DNA of 64,000 bases. Source: Bradyrhizobium monzae. GTDB lineage: Bacteria > Pseudomonadota > Alphaproteobacteria > Rhizobiales > Xanthobacteraceae. Within the stretch, counting starts at the first letter, position 1. Each line of letters opens with the position of its first letter. Positions 7,476-16,520 of the stretch are shown here, one piece after another. The DNA is taken from contig NZ_JAIRDQ010000014.1 of NCBI RefSeq assembly GCF_021458635.1, positions 175,017-239,016 on the forward strand, written 5' to 3'. Below the pieces are notes generated by a model. It made no database searches, was not told where the DNA came from, and saw nothing but the letters and a program-made list of their open reading frames with translations. A program made the translations under genes and the position numbers.

Positions 7476-8288
7476 TCAGGCCAGGGGACGATTTCGAAAA
7501 TGCGCGACAATGCTCGCATGACGATCGCGTCCCGCTGCCACCAGCACCCCGTGCGTCACTTCCCGACGATTATAGAGGATGGGATCTCCGGAGAGGTCGC
7601 TCATCCTACCATCCGCTTCCTGCACGATCAAATCGGCCGCCGCAAGGTCCCAATCATGGCTGTTGCCCCCCGCAAAAGCCGCATCCAGCCCGCCATGGGC
7701 GACCCGGCAGAGCCGAAGCGCCAGCGAACCGATTCGCGGATGCAGCTTGATGTCGCCGCCGCTTGTATTGAGTCGCTCGACCATCGGCTTCGGGCCGGCG
7801 ACCCGGGCGAAGTCGAGCGCGGTCCCGCCCGATGCCCGAACAGGCGTGCCATTGAGCGTCGTGCCCTGGCCGCGGGCGGCGAAAAAGAATTCGTTGGAGG
7901 TCGGCGCGAACACCGCGGCCAGCACGGGCGAGGCATCCTCGACCAGCGCGACGCTGACGCACCAGTCGTCATGGCCGCCCAGATAATTGCGGGTGCCGTC
8001 GATGGGATCGACGATCCAGGTCAGCCGCCGCGACAGCCGCGTGGCATCGTCGGCGCTTTCCTCCGACAGCCAGCCATAGTCCGGCGTGGCGCCGCGCAAG
8101 CGTGCTTCGAGCAGGTCGTTGACGGCGATGTCGGCTTCCGAGACCGGCGAGGATGCGCCCTTGGTCCACGTCTTCAGCTCGGTGCGGAACATCGACTGCG
8201 CAAGCCGGCCCGCCTCCCGCACCGTGTCTTGCAGCAGTGCCGCGTCGCGCGTCAGAACGTTTGCGTCAAGACCGTCAGCGTCCGCCAA
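7476..8288 (-). CDS. cysQ: 3'(2'),5'-bisphosphate nucleotidase, inositol monophosphatase family
   Basis: The 270-residue protein has the metal-binding motifs of the inositol monophosphatase superfamily: EESADD near residue 76-81, WIVDPIDGTRNY near 91-102, and WDLAAADLIVQEADG near 220. CysQ-type members hydrolyse 3'-phosphoadenosine 5'-phosphate to AMP in sulfate assimilation; others act on inositol phosphates, so the exact substrate is less sure than the fold. Its ATG overlaps the end of the TldE/PmbA gene by 14 bases, and the DUF4170 gene follows 60 bases downstream. Confidence 0.85.
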   Translation of the reverse strand: MADADGLDANVLTRDAALLQDTVREAGRLAQSMFRTELKTWTKGASSPVSEADIAVNDLLEARLRGATPDYGWLSEESADDATRLSRRLTWIVDPIDGTRNYLGGHDDWCVSVALVEDASPVLAAVFAPTSNEFFFAARGQGTTLNGTPVRASGGTALDFARVAGPKPMVERLNTSGGDIKLHPRIGSLALRLCRVAHGGLDAAFAGGNSHDWDLAAADLIVQEADGRMSDLSGDPILYNRREVTHGVLVAAGRDRHASIVAHFRNRPLA

Positions 8289-9678
8289 GCGTCAGTCCTT
8301 CAATGCGCACCGTCGGCGCATTGATGCCGTAGCGGAACTCGAGATTGTTGGCCGGCTGCATCGACTTGAAGATCTCGAACAGATGGCCCGCGATCGTCAC
8401 CTCGCTCACGGCATAAGTGAGCTCGCCGTTCTCGATCCAGAAGCCGGAGGCGCCGCGGCTGTAATCGCCGGTGACGCCGTTGACGCCCGAGCCGATCAGA
8501 TCGGTGACGTAGAAACCCTGCTTGATATCGGCGATCAGCTCAGTGGGCGTCGGCGTGCCGGGCTCGAGATGCAGATTGTACGGTCCGGGCGACGGCGAGG
8601 ACGACACGCCGCGATGGGCGTGGCCGGTGGTGGTGAGCCCGAGCTCGCGCGCGGTGGCGCAGTCGAGCAGCCAGGTCGTCAACACGCCCTCGTCGATCAG
8701 CGCGGTCTTCTTCACCGCGACGCCCTCGGCATCAAACGTCTGCGAGCGCAGGCCGCGCTTGCGCAGGGGATCGTCGATGATGCGGATGTTCTTCGCAAAC
8801 AACTGCTGGCCGAGCTTGTCTTTCAGGAAGCTGGTCTTGCGCGCGATCGAAGCCCCGTTGATGGCGCCGACGACGTGGCCGACCAGCGAGCCGGCGACGC
8901 GCGGGTCGAATACGACGGGCACCTTGCAGGTCTCGACCTTGCGCGGATTGTAGCGTGCCACGGTGCGCTCGCCGGCGGAGCGGCCGACGGTCTCAGGCGA
9001 CAACAGATCGGCACCGTGCGGCGCCGAGGTGAAGTCGTAGTCGCGCTCCATGGAGGTGCCTTCGCCGACGATCGCGGTGGCCGAGATGCCCTGGCTCGAG
9101 CGCAGGTATGAGCCGTGGAAACCGGTCGAGGTGACGAGCACCATGCCGCCCATGCCGGCGGAGGCCGAGGCGCCGCCGGACTTCGACACGCCCTTCACGG
9201 CAAGTGCTGCAGCCTCGGCTTCAAGTGCGCGGCGCTCGAGTTCGGCAGTCGCAGGCACATTGGGATCGAGCAGATCGAGATCGGGGAAGTCGCGCGCGAG
9301 CAGCGCGGGATCGGCGAGCCCGACATATTTGTCCGACGGCGCGACCCGCGCCATCGCGACCGCGCGTTCGGCAAGCTTGGTCACCGCATCGCCGCTGGCG
9401 TCGTTGGTCGAAACCACGGCCTGGCGCTGGCCGACGAGAACGCGCAGGCCGACATCGTCGCCCTCGGACCGCTCGGATTCCTCGACACGACCGTCGCGCA
9501 CTTCGACGCCTTGCGAGACGCCGCGCACCGCTACCGCATCGGCCGCATCCGCGCCGGCGCGCTTCGCCGCCTCGACCAGACGCTGAGCGAGATCGGACAG
9601 CGCGGACTGATCGAACAGGTCGCGATTGGACTTTGAAGAGTCCTGGGGCGAAAGCGTCGAGCTTGGTGAAGGGTTCAC
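8275..9678 (-). CDS. pmbA: TldE/PmbA family metallopeptidase-like protein
   Basis: TldE (PmbA) pairs with TldD in a protease that matures peptides such as microcin B17 and helps degrade CcdA. The 467-residue sequence contains VVSTNDASGDAVTKLAERAV, RSSQGISATAIV, the KVPVVFDPRVAGSLVGHVVG segment, and GVNGVTGDYSRGASGFWIEN near the C-terminus, all typical of the PmbA half. TldE lacks the zinc-binding motif of TldD, and I see no HExxxH here. The start is the GTG at 9678. This is the first gene of the minus-strand run leading through cysQ to lpxK; 280 bases without a gene lie upstream. Confidence 0.9.
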   Translation of the reverse strand: MNPSPSSTLSPQDSSKSNRDLFDQSALSDLAQRLVEAAKRAGADAADAVAVRGVSQGVEVRDGRVEESERSEGDDVGLRVLVGQRQAVVSTNDASGDAVTKLAERAVAMARVAPSDKYVGLADPALLARDFPDLDLLDPNVPATAELERRALEAEAAALAVKGVSKSGGASASAGMGGMVLVTSTGFHGSYLRSSQGISATAIVGEGTSMERDYDFTSAPHGADLLSPETVGRSAGERTVARYNPRKVETCKVPVVFDPRVAGSLVGHVVGAINGASIARKTSFLKDKLGQQLFAKNIRIIDDPLRKRGLRSQTFDAEGVAVKKTALIDEGVLTTWLLDCATARELGLTTTGHAHRGVSSSPSPGPYNLHLEPGTPTPTELIADIKQGFYVTDLIGSGVNGVTGDYSRGASGFWIENGELTYAVSEVTIAGHLFEIFKSMQPANNLEFRYGINAPTVRIEGLTLGGR

Positions 9679-9957
9679 AAACGAAATCCAGTTGGGGCGC
9701 GGGAGGTTTCGGGGCGATCAGGGGCCCTGAACACCAGATGTGCCCAAATGGTGCGGACTTCAAGCATTATCAGCCTGCAAAACGCTCAGATTCGCGGCTT
9801 CGGCGCAACGTCTCGTCAATCATGCGTGCCAAGGTCTTGTCAATCATGGCGGGCGGTGACGCTGGATTAACCAGCCTTTTTAAGCGGTTTCGAAAACGGG
9901 CGCGCTAAGGTCCTCGCATCGACCGGGAACATAATCCTGGCGGGGAGAATTAAAGCC

Positions 9958-10476
9958 GTGAGGCGTCAAACAGCAACATGCGGGGCCAACCCCGCCGGGT
10001 CGAGCCGCGGCTTGCGGCTCGACCCTCTTTCCCTTCCGGTCCGCTTCGATGCGCATGATCCGCGCGCCGACGGCTACACCAGGCAAATCGAGCTTCATCG
10101 CGAGCGTGTCGTGCTGCGTCGTGCCGTCCGCGGCATGCAGATGGCGATCAACGTCCGCGTCAGCGACTTCACCGGCGTCGCGTTGCGCGGCAATGACGAG
10201 GCGCAGACCCTCGTCCTGGTGCATCGCGATCCCTCACTGTCCGTTCCCCTGCTGGTCAGTGCCGATGGCGACGATCTCGCCGAGGCCTGGGCCGTGTGGA
10301 GCGAAATCTTTGCGCTGCCGCAGCTCGACGAAGCGGCCCGCAAGCCGGCACCGCGTCGTCGTCGCCGCAACGCGATCCGCGACCGCCGTCCGAAATTCTT
10401 GATGCGCCGCCGCACCGCCATGGCGCGCGAGCTGCCGGTTCATCGCCAAGAACGCGAGATCATTGCAAGGAATTAA
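9958..10476 (+). CDS. DUF6101 family hypothetical protein
   Basis: The product has 172 residues. Its middle part (LPVRFDAHDP, then IELHRERVVLRRAVRGMQMA and VRVSDFTGVALR) resembles the DUF6101 proteins annotated widely in Bradyrhizobium; I recall the family but cannot prove the match. It looks like a small beta-rich domain with a stretch on VHRDPSLSVPLLVSADGDDL, and a strongly basic tail (APRRRRRNAIRDRRPKF) that may bind nucleic acid. The GTG at 9958 follows a GGGGAG sequence at 9942-9947. It stands alone, with repeat B directly after it. Confidence 0.65.
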   Translation: MRRQTATCGANPAGSSRGLRLDPLSLPVRFDAHDPRADGYTRQIELHRERVVLRRAVRGMQMAINVRVSDFTGVALRGNDEAQTLVLVHRDPSLSVPLLVSADGDDLAEAWAVWSEIFALPQLDEAARKPAPRRRRRNAIRDRRPKFLMRRRTAMARELPVHRQEREIIARN

Positions 10477-10492
10477 GCGGCAATCACAGGTG

Positions 10493-10586
10493 CCGGGTGG
10501 ACAAAGCGAAGCGTGCCCACCTTTCCATCGAAATCATTGAAAGATCGTGGGCACGGCGCTTTGCGCCTTTGCCCACCCTACGAGAC
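10493..10586. repeat. Palindromic intergenic repeat, family B (copy 2)
   Basis: The arms GGTGGACAAAGCGAAGCGTG and its inverse near TTTGCGCCTTTGCCCACCCT surround GATCGTGGGCACGGCGCT, matching copy 1 at 4018-4110. The element overlaps the end of ubiA: the ubiA stop codon (10578-10580, minus strand) lies inside the repeat. Confidence 0.85.
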
Positions 10587-11519
10587 CTGCGACGCCCGCA
10601 TCATCGCGTCGCCCAGCAATCCCGCAAACAGCAGCGCCCCCGCATATTTGTTCGAGTAGAACAGACGCTTGCACAATTCCGGATCCTCGATCCGGAGCCG
10701 CATGATCTGCCACGCCAGATGCGCGGCGAAGGCCGCAAGCCCGATCCAGGCCGGCCAGCGCGCATCGCCTGACGCCAGCGCGACACCAATCAGCATCACC
10801 GATAATCCGTAGAACAGGATCAGCGCCTGGTGCGTATGCGCGCCAAACAGGCGCGCGGTGGACTTGATGCCGATCAGCGCGTCGTCCTCAGCGTCCTGAT
10901 GCGCATAGATGGTGTCGTAGCCGATCACCCAGGCAATCGCGCCGGCGTAGAGCACCAGTGCGGTGACGTCGATGCGCCCGAAGGTGACGGCGAATCCCAT
11001 CAGGGCGCCCCAGGAGAAGGCCAGCCCGAGCACGATCTGCGGCCACCAGGTGATGCGCTTCATGAAGGGATAGATCGCAACGATCAGGAGCGAGGCGATG
11101 CCGGTCAGAATCGCGAAGCGGTTGAACTGCAGCAGCACCACGAGCCCGATCAGGGCCTGCGCGACCATGAAGGCCAGCGCCTGCTTCGTTGTCACCTGCC
11201 CCGACGGCAGCGGCCGCGAGCGGGTGCGCTCGACCTTGTCGTCGAGGTCGCGGTCGGTGATATCGTTCCAGGTGCAGCCGGCACCGCGCATCACGAAGGC
11301 GCCGATGAAGAACAGCACGATGACAAGCGGGAGGCGATGAACATCATGCGCCATGCCGCTCGCGAGCGCGGCCGACCACCAGCACGGCATCAGCAAGAGC
11401 CAGGAGCCGATCGGACGATCGAAGCGGGACAAGCGCAAATACGGCCGCGCCCATTGCGGCGCGAGCGTATCGACCCAGTTGCCGGTGGAATCGGCAACGC
11501 GGGCGGATGTGTCGCTCAT
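10578..11519 (-). CDS. ubiA: 4-hydroxybenzoate polyprenyltransferase
   Basis: UbiA attaches the polyprenyl tail to 4-hydroxybenzoate in ubiquinone synthesis, in the cytoplasmic membrane. The 313-residue protein has the first Asp-rich motif NDITDRDLDDKVERTRSRPL and the second DTIYAHQDAEDD, which bind the Mg-diphosphate, and eight or nine hydrophobic spans. The ATG at 11519 overlaps the stop of the upstream gene by 4 bases, so the two are probably translated together. The last residues (RASQVS) and the stop are encoded inside a copy of repeat B. Confidence 0.95.
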   Translation of the reverse strand: MSDTSARVADSTGNWVDTLAPQWARPYLRLSRFDRPIGSWLLLMPCWWSAALASGMAHDVHRLPLVIVLFFIGAFVMRGAGCTWNDITDRDLDDKVERTRSRPLPSGQVTTKQALAFMVAQALIGLVVLLQFNRFAILTGIASLLIVAIYPFMKRITWWPQIVLGLAFSWGALMGFAVTFGRIDVTALVLYAGAIAWVIGYDTIYAHQDAEDDALIGIKSTARLFGAHTHQALILFYGLSVMLIGVALASGDARWPAWIGLAAFAAHLAWQIMRLRIEDPELCKRLFYSNKYAGALLFAGLLGDAMMRASQVS

Positions 11520-12175
11520 CGGGTGAGGACGTTGCCGTTGAGCGTGTCGAAGGTGCTGCCGCCCTTCTTGCCGGCATTGGCTTCCGGCGCCGAACCCGAA
11601 CCCACCACTTCGCTGAGCGACGGACCGGCAGGACCGCGCGGCTGGTTCTGCATCTGCTGCGCAACGTTGCAGACCTTCGTCGCCATGGTCTCGGTGTTCT
11701 TGTGGCCGTCCTTCATCTGTGCGCCGACGTTCGGCGGGATTCCGCATTTGGCGGCGTGAACCTCGATGTATTTGATCATCTTGGTCTCAGCCTGGCTGAA
11801 ATTGCGGATCAGCTTGCAGGCCTCGTCCGGCGGCGCGTGCCGATCGCTCGCCGCCTTGATCAGCTTGCCGCGCTTCTCGGCTTCCTCGCGGAGCGGTATG
11901 AAGGCCTTCATGCAGTCCTCGCCGGGACCGCCTTGCGTCGGCGGGGCCGCGCTGAAGGCGCCGGCACCACCGATCGGGGCCGCGCCGTTGGTCGGGAACG
12001 AGGCTTGCGGCGCGCCGCCGACGGAGGCGACCGGCGCCGAACCGTTCACGGGCGGAAACGCGGAATCGGGTGCGGACCGACCCGGCAGCGGCGCCGGGAA
12101 CCCCTGCGCGTGGGCGCCAGCAGCACCCATGGTGAGCAGGGCGGCAGTGATCGGGACCATCAATCGACGGATCAT
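11516..12175 (-). CDS. Secreted hypothetical protein, Pro/Gly/Ala-rich, upstream of ubiA
   Basis: This 219-residue protein begins with a signal peptide (MIRRLMVPITAALLTMGAAG, cleavage after AHA). A low-complexity Pro/Gly/Ala region covers about residues 20-85. A helical domain with four Cys follows (EDCMKAF, DEACKLI, AAKCGIP, KVCNVAQ), probably disulfide-bonded in the periplasm. The tail is again Gly/Ser/Ala rich. I do not recognise a named family. It overlaps ubiA by 4 bases (ATGA). I used the ATG at 12175 because it begins the signal peptide. Confidence 0.7.
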   Translation of the reverse strand: MIRRLMVPITAALLTMGAAGAHAQGFPAPLPGRSAPDSAFPPVNGSAPVASVGGAPQASFPTNGAAPIGGAGAFSAAPPTQGGPGEDCMKAFIPLREEAEKRGKLIKAASDRHAPPDEACKLIRNFSQAETKMIKYIEVHAAKCGIPPNVGAQMKDGHKNTETMATKVCNVAQQMQNQPRGPAGPSLSEVVGSGSAPEANAGKKGGSTFDTLNGNVLTR

Positions 12176-12386
12176 CAAGATAGTCTCTCCGGCAGGAGCA
12201 AGCGGGGCTCGGCGTCTTCCCAATTGAAGCGCAACCAGCGTGCTCGCGATTTTACGATTCCCGCCAGCGCTTAACAACCCGTCGAATAGGGCAAGAGCGC
12301 GGCGCGCCGACGCACCGATTCGGCAATATTTACCCCCGAAACGGCGGCTTTCGGTTAAGAACGGCGGCGAATCGGACTTTTGATCA

Positions 12387-13142
12387 ATGCCTTCCCACGA
12401 TTTTCGCGCGCCCCGCCTGTTCGTCGAGACCTCCCTGGCCCAGGATGCCAGGGTTCCGCTCGACCGTGATCAGAGCAACTACCTCGGCAATGTGCTGCGG
12501 CTTGCCGCCGGGGCAGAGGTTTTGGCCTTCAACGGCCGCGACGGCGAATGGCAGGCCGCGATCGAAGGTCGCAAGCGGCCCGACAATCTCGTCATCCTCC
12601 AGCAAGTGCGCCCCCAGGATCGGCTGCCCGACCTCGCTTACGTCTTCGCCCCGCTCAAGCACGCCCGGCTCGATTACACGGTCCAGAAGGCCGTGGAGAT
12701 GGGCGCCGCCGTCCTGCAACCGGTCCAGACCCGGTTCACCCAGGCCTCCCGTGTCAACACCGAGCGCATGCGCGCCAATGTCATCGAGGCCGCCGAGCAA
12801 TGCGGAATCCTGAGCCTCGCCACCGTGGCCGAACCCGCGCCGCTCGAGCGCTACCTCAGCCAGCGCCCCACCGACCGCCTGCTGGTGTTCTGCGACGAGG
12901 CGGCCGAGGTCGAGAATCCCATCCAGAGCCTGCAACAGGCGCGCGCGTCCGGGCACGGTATCGACGTCCTGATCGGTCCCGAGGGCGGCTTCGCCGAAGA
13001 AGAGCGGGCCCTGCTGCTGCGCCAGCCAAAAATCCTGCGGCTGGCGCTGGGCCCGCGGATCCTGCGGGCCGACACGGCCGCGGTGGCAGCGCTGGCGCTG
13101 GTGCAGGCCGTGCTGGGCGATTGGGGCGGCACGCGCGACTAA
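12387..13142 (+). CDS. rsmE: 16S rRNA (uracil-1498-N3)-methyltransferase
   Basis: RsmE methylates N3 of U1498 of 16S rRNA using S-adenosylmethionine. The 251-residue sequence has the N-terminal PUA-like part (RLFVETSLAQ, YLGNVLRLAAGAEVLAFNGR), KHARLDYTVQKAVEMGA, QTRFTQASRVNTERM and EAAEQCGI. The SPOUT knot is at the C-terminus: VLIGPEGGFAEEERALL, then LGPRILRADTAAVAAL. It starts 211 bases after the divergent secreted-protein gene and has its own promoter space. Confidence 0.95.
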   Translation: MPSHDFRAPRLFVETSLAQDARVPLDRDQSNYLGNVLRLAAGAEVLAFNGRDGEWQAAIEGRKRPDNLVILQQVRPQDRLPDLAYVFAPLKHARLDYTVQKAVEMGAAVLQPVQTRFTQASRVNTERMRANVIEAAEQCGILSLATVAEPAPLERYLSQRPTDRLLVFCDEAAEVENPIQSLQQARASGHGIDVLIGPEGGFAEEERALLLRQPKILRLALGPRILRADTAAVAALALVQAVLGDWGGTRD

Positions 13143-13157
13143 AGCGCGATCTTCCTT

Positions 13158-14162
13158 CTAGCTGTGCTCCCGCACAGATCGATGCAGGGTCTCGGACGGC
13201 AACTCGCCGAACGCCGCCCTGTAACTCGCCGCGAACTCGCTCAAATGCCAGAAGCCATGGGCAATGGCGCAGGCCTTCACGCTGCGCCGTCCGGGGCCGG
13301 TGCGCAGCTGCCGGCGCACCGACCAGAGCCGCAGGACTCGGCTATAGCGATGCGGGCTCATGCCGCAAATGGCCTGCGTCGCACTCTGGAGGGTCCGGAC
13401 CGACACGCCCACGCGCTCGGCCATTTCGGTCGTCTTGAGCCAGATCGTCAGATCGTGCCGGATCGATCTTTCCATGTCGGCGACGATCTGGAGGTAGCTC
13501 TCCGTCGTGGCGTGCACGGACCTGCTGTCCACGCTGGTCTGGATGGCGCCGTCGATCGCGTTGAGCAGCGATTGCTCGACAACCGCGCGCGACGTCGGCT
13601 CGTTCAGGAAGTCCGGATCATTGGCGGCGGTTTCGAGCGTTGCGGAGATCAGGCCGCGCAGCGAGGCGAGCACGTCCGATGTCGGGCTCAGCAAATGATA
13701 GCCATCCAGGCGAGACCAGGGCTCGCACGCGGGCGGCGTGAAGTAGACGACACCGATCAGACGGCCGACCGGCTCATAGACCAGGCAATCGGACGCGCCC
13801 TTCAGAATGACGATCGAACTACCGATCGACTGCCCGTTGATGCGGGTCGAGGTCACATGATCCATCGGCACCACCACGGCGGCGGCATGCGCCAGCTGAT
13901 AACCGCGAATGATGCGCGGGAAGGTTTTCACCAGCGACAGGCTCAGGGTCGGCAGGCTGAGCCGCGCGCGCATGATCGCAGTCGACCCGGCCGCCAACGG
14001 CATGCTGGACGCACCGGCATATCTCTCGCTGTCGCCGAAATGATCGATGTCATACGACTGGAGCTCGAGCGCCGATGATGGCTTGAGCCCCTGGAACGAC
14101 AACAGACGCTCCGCAGCGCCTCTTTGAACGCCATCGCGAGCAATGTTGATGCTTTGACCCAT
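13158..14162 (-). CDS. AraC family transcriptional regulator
   Basis: The 334-residue protein has a long N-terminal sensor part and a C-terminal AraC-type double helix-turn-helix (MAERVGVSVRTLQSATQAIC, MSPHRYSRVLRLWSVRRQL, AHGFWHLSEFAASYRAAFGE). The N-terminal half resembles the AraC-binding-like domain of regulators of aromatic or other small-molecule catabolism (EutR/CbdS type). No target operon is obvious nearby. The winged-helix gene at 14173 ends 11 bases upstream in the same direction, so the two may form a regulatory operon. The ATG at 14162 is preferred to one at 14213, which lies inside the upstream gene. Confidence 0.85.
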   Translation of the reverse strand: MGQSINIARDGVQRGAAERLLSFQGLKPSSALELQSYDIDHFGDSERYAGASSMPLAAGSTAIMRARLSLPTLSLSLVKTFPRIIRGYQLAHAAAVVVPMDHVTSTRINGQSIGSSIVILKGASDCLVYEPVGRLIGVVYFTPPACEPWSRLDGYHLLSPTSDVLASLRGLISATLETAANDPDFLNEPTSRAVVEQSLLNAIDGAIQTSVDSRSVHATTESYLQIVADMERSIRHDLTIWLKTTEMAERVGVSVRTLQSATQAICGMSPHRYSRVLRLWSVRRQLRTGPGRRSVKACAIAHGFWHLSEFAASYRAAFGELPSETLHRSVREHS

Positions 14163-14172
14163 GTCCAGCCGC

Positions 14173-14679
14173 TTACTTCGCTTTCTTCGTCGCCACCACG
14201 ACTTTGGCGGCACTCAGATCATCCGGTCCGTCGATGCCGGCGCGCTTGAGATCGCGCAGCAGCTTCGTCAGGTGCAGCATATTGGTCTTCTGTAGCTCGT
14301 GGTTGTTGCCAAACTTGAATGCGTTCTGCTCGGTCACGATCAACCCGGCCTTGGTCTCCGCGAGAATTTTCCGCCGCTTCAATCCCGCCACGCGACGGCG
14401 AACCGTCTCCAGCGGCAGGCTGAGGAAGCGCGAGAGTGCCGCGCGGGACACGCCCTGCTTGATCACATCCGGCTCGACCGTGTGAATGCTGGAAAACTTC
14501 TCGTCCAGCGACGGGTCGTTCATCACATTGATAACGTTCGCATTGAGAATCGCATGAACGATCAGAAGGTCCATCGGATCGAATTCGTCGTAGTTCCGGA
14601 ACATCTCGCTGATCGAAAACAGCATGTAGGCCAGTGTGTGGCGCGAGACCGTCCGGATGATATCAGAAGCATTGCGCAT
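14173..14679 (-). CDS. Winged-helix transcriptional regulator (168 aa)
   Basis: The middle of this 168-residue protein (KQGVSRAALSRFLSLPLETV, then RRRVAGLKRRKILAETKAGL) is a clear winged helix: the recognition helix contains LPLETVRRRVAGL and the wing follows. The N-terminal 80 residues are helical and may mediate dimerisation. The C-terminus is Lys/Ala rich (AKVVVATKKAK). Similar short MarR/CRP-like regulators occur in rhizobia without known ligands. It is the first gene of a probable two-gene unit with the AraC regulator. Confidence 0.75.
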   Translation of the reverse strand: MRNASDIIRTVSRHTLAYMLFSISEMFRNYDEFDPMDLLIVHAILNANVINVMNDPSLDEKFSSIHTVEPDVIKQGVSRAALSRFLSLPLETVRRRVAGLKRRKILAETKAGLIVTEQNAFKFGNNHELQKTNMLHLTKLLRDLKRAGIDGPDDLSAAKVVVATKKAK

Positions 14680-14901
14680 GAATCAGAAACCAACATTCAT
14701 CTTGTAGACGAAGGCAGCAGCGAGCGTATCATCCGGCATACCCAAATTGAGTATGCGACAACTTGCCGGCCGTCCTCAATCTCATTGTGATGTCGGAGTC
14801 TGTGGTCGCTGCGCCGCGCTGAAACTTCGGTGCTGCACCACCGTATCTAACGATTCGATGATGCCGGCTCCGTTCCGCCGGCGGTCGCGAAATGAATGGT
14901 C

Positions 14902-15102
14902 ATGAACGACGATGCTGGGGGACGCCTGGAGCTGCATCTGATCAAAGCATTTCTCGGCATCACTGACGCGCGCAAGAGGCAGAGAATTCTCGATCTGGCG
15001 GAGCAGCTCGCGGATGACGCGGCATCGGACACCTCGGGACCGGCCCCGACCAGGAACGCGACTGTGGAAGATCGCAGAGAAGGTCCCGGTCGAGTCGACT
15101 GA
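14902..15102 (+). CDS. Small hypothetical protein (66 aa)
   Basis: The first 40 residues (LELHLIKAFLGITDARKRQR, then ILDLAEQLADD) form an amphipathic helical unit like those at the C-termini of some small phage-type or XRE-family rhizobial proteins; the rest is polar and probably disordered. No good ribosome binding site is visible, and two ATGs (14896, 14902) could serve. It lies between the divergent winged-helix gene and hisZ. Called on coherence of the helix only. Confidence 0.4.
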   Translation: MNDDAGGRLELHLIKAFLGITDARKRQRILDLAEQLADDAASDTSGPAPTRNATVEDRREGPGRVD

Positions 15103-15365
15103 ATGGCGCGGCATCCCCTCGCGGGACGGCCGCATCAGCAGCACGGAACTCAACAACCAGGTATTTTATTACCTATATACCGATGCGGCGGCGAATCCGG
15201 CCGAGCTTATCCGGACAGCTCCAAACTCGTTAAGCGATTGATCCTTTGGAGGTCGAAACCGTTTTCCGGCCATGCTAAGGGCAGCGCCAATTCCTGTGCC
15301 TCCCTTGGCACCCCCTTTGGCTTCTCCTTGCCTGCCCGGTTCCGCCGGGATGATGGACCCCTGTT

Positions 15366-16517
15366 ATGACCGCGACTGCCACCTCAAATGCTGCCGGCTC
15401 CGCCGCCTGGGCGGATACGCTGCTGTTGTCGTTTGCGCAGGCCGGCTACGTCAGGGCCGAGCCCGCCATCCTGCAGCCGGCCGAGCCGTTCCTCGACCTG
15501 TCCGGTGAGGACATCCGCAAAAGCCTCTATCTGACGACGGACCTGTCCGGCGAGGAGCTCTGCCTGCGCCCAGACCTGACGATCCCCGTGGCGCGCGACT
15601 ATCTCGCCTCCAGCCGCGCCGGCCAGCCGGCCGGGTTCAGCTATCTGGGTCCCGTGTTCCGCTACCGCAGCGGGCAGGCCAGTGAATTCCTCCAGGCCGG
15701 AATCGAGTCGTTCGGCCGCCAGGATCGCGCGGCCGCGGATGCCGAAACGCTGGCGCTGGCACTGGAGGCGACCGCCGCTTTCGGTGTGCGCGACGTCGAG
15801 ATCCGCACCGGCGACGTGGCGTTGTTCAACGCATTGCTCGACGCGCTCGACCTTTATCCGGTCTGGCGCCGCCGCCTGGTCAAGGACTTCCATCGCAAGA
15901 TCAGCCTGGAGCAGGATCTGGAAGGGCTGGCTCGCACCACCGCAACCACGCGCAGCGAATATGAGGGTGTGCTGGCCGCGCTCGCCGGCTCCGATCGCAA
16001 GGCGGCGCTGGCCTTCGTCTCCGATCTGATGTCGATCGCCGGCACCACCAATGTCGGTGGCCGCACCACGGCCGAGATCGCCGACCGCTTCCTCGAGCAG
16101 TCGACGCTGAAGGGCGGCGCGCTGCCGCGCGAGGCGATCACCGTGCTGAAGCGCTTCCTGTCGATCTCCGGCAATCCGGATGATGCAATTGCCGAGCTGC
16201 GCGCGCTGACCGCTGATGCGAAGCTCGACCTTGCCGGCGCGATCGACCAGTTCGAGAGCCGGATCGGCTTCATGGCGGCGCGCGGCATCGACGTGAAGAC
16301 CACGCGCTTCTCGACCGCGTTCGGGCGTGGCCTCGATTACTATACCGGCTTCGAATTCGAATTGCATCACAAGGGCAACGGCGCCGAGCCGCTGGTTGCC
16401 GGTGGCCGCTACGACGGACTGATGACCCAGCTCGGATCGCCGGCGCCGATCCCGGCCGTCGGCTTCTCGGTTTGGGTGGACGCGCTGACCAGAATCGGCC
16501 GCAAGGTGGGAGCTTAA
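15366..16517 (+). CDS. hisZ: ATP phosphoribosyltransferase regulatory subunit
   Basis: HisZ is a histidyl-tRNA synthetase-like subunit required by HisG in the first step of histidine synthesis. The 383-residue protein shows the class II core: DLSGEELCLRPDLTIPVARD (motif 2 region), GPVFRYRSGQASEFLQAGIE, and the C-terminal GRGLDYYTGFEFELHHKG with GGRYDGLM. It lacks the anticodon-binding domain of true HisRS. It is followed by hisG after 3 bases, so the subunits are probably made together. Confidence 0.95.
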   Translation: MTATATSNAAGSAAWADTLLLSFAQAGYVRAEPAILQPAEPFLDLSGEDIRKSLYLTTDLSGEELCLRPDLTIPVARDYLASSRAGQPAGFSYLGPVFRYRSGQASEFLQAGIESFGRQDRAAADAETLALALEATAAFGVRDVEIRTGDVALFNALLDALDLYPVWRRRLVKDFHRKISLEQDLEGLARTTATTRSEYEGVLAALAGSDRKAALAFVSDLMSIAGTTNVGGRTTAEIADRFLEQSTLKGGALPREAITVLKRFLSISGNPDDAIAELRALTADAKLDLAGAIDQFESRIGFMAARGIDVKTTRFSTAFGRGLDYYTGFEFELHHKGNGAEPLVAGGRYDGLMTQLGSPAPIPAVGFSVWVDALTRIGRKVGA

Positions 16518-16520
16518 GTC

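Noticed and set aside
9679..9957. A regulatory RNA or riboswitch in the 280-base gap upstream of the TldE/PmbA gene and the DUF6101 gene
   Set aside because: I see no conserved riboswitch core or strong hairpin; only promoter-like AT-rich pieces.
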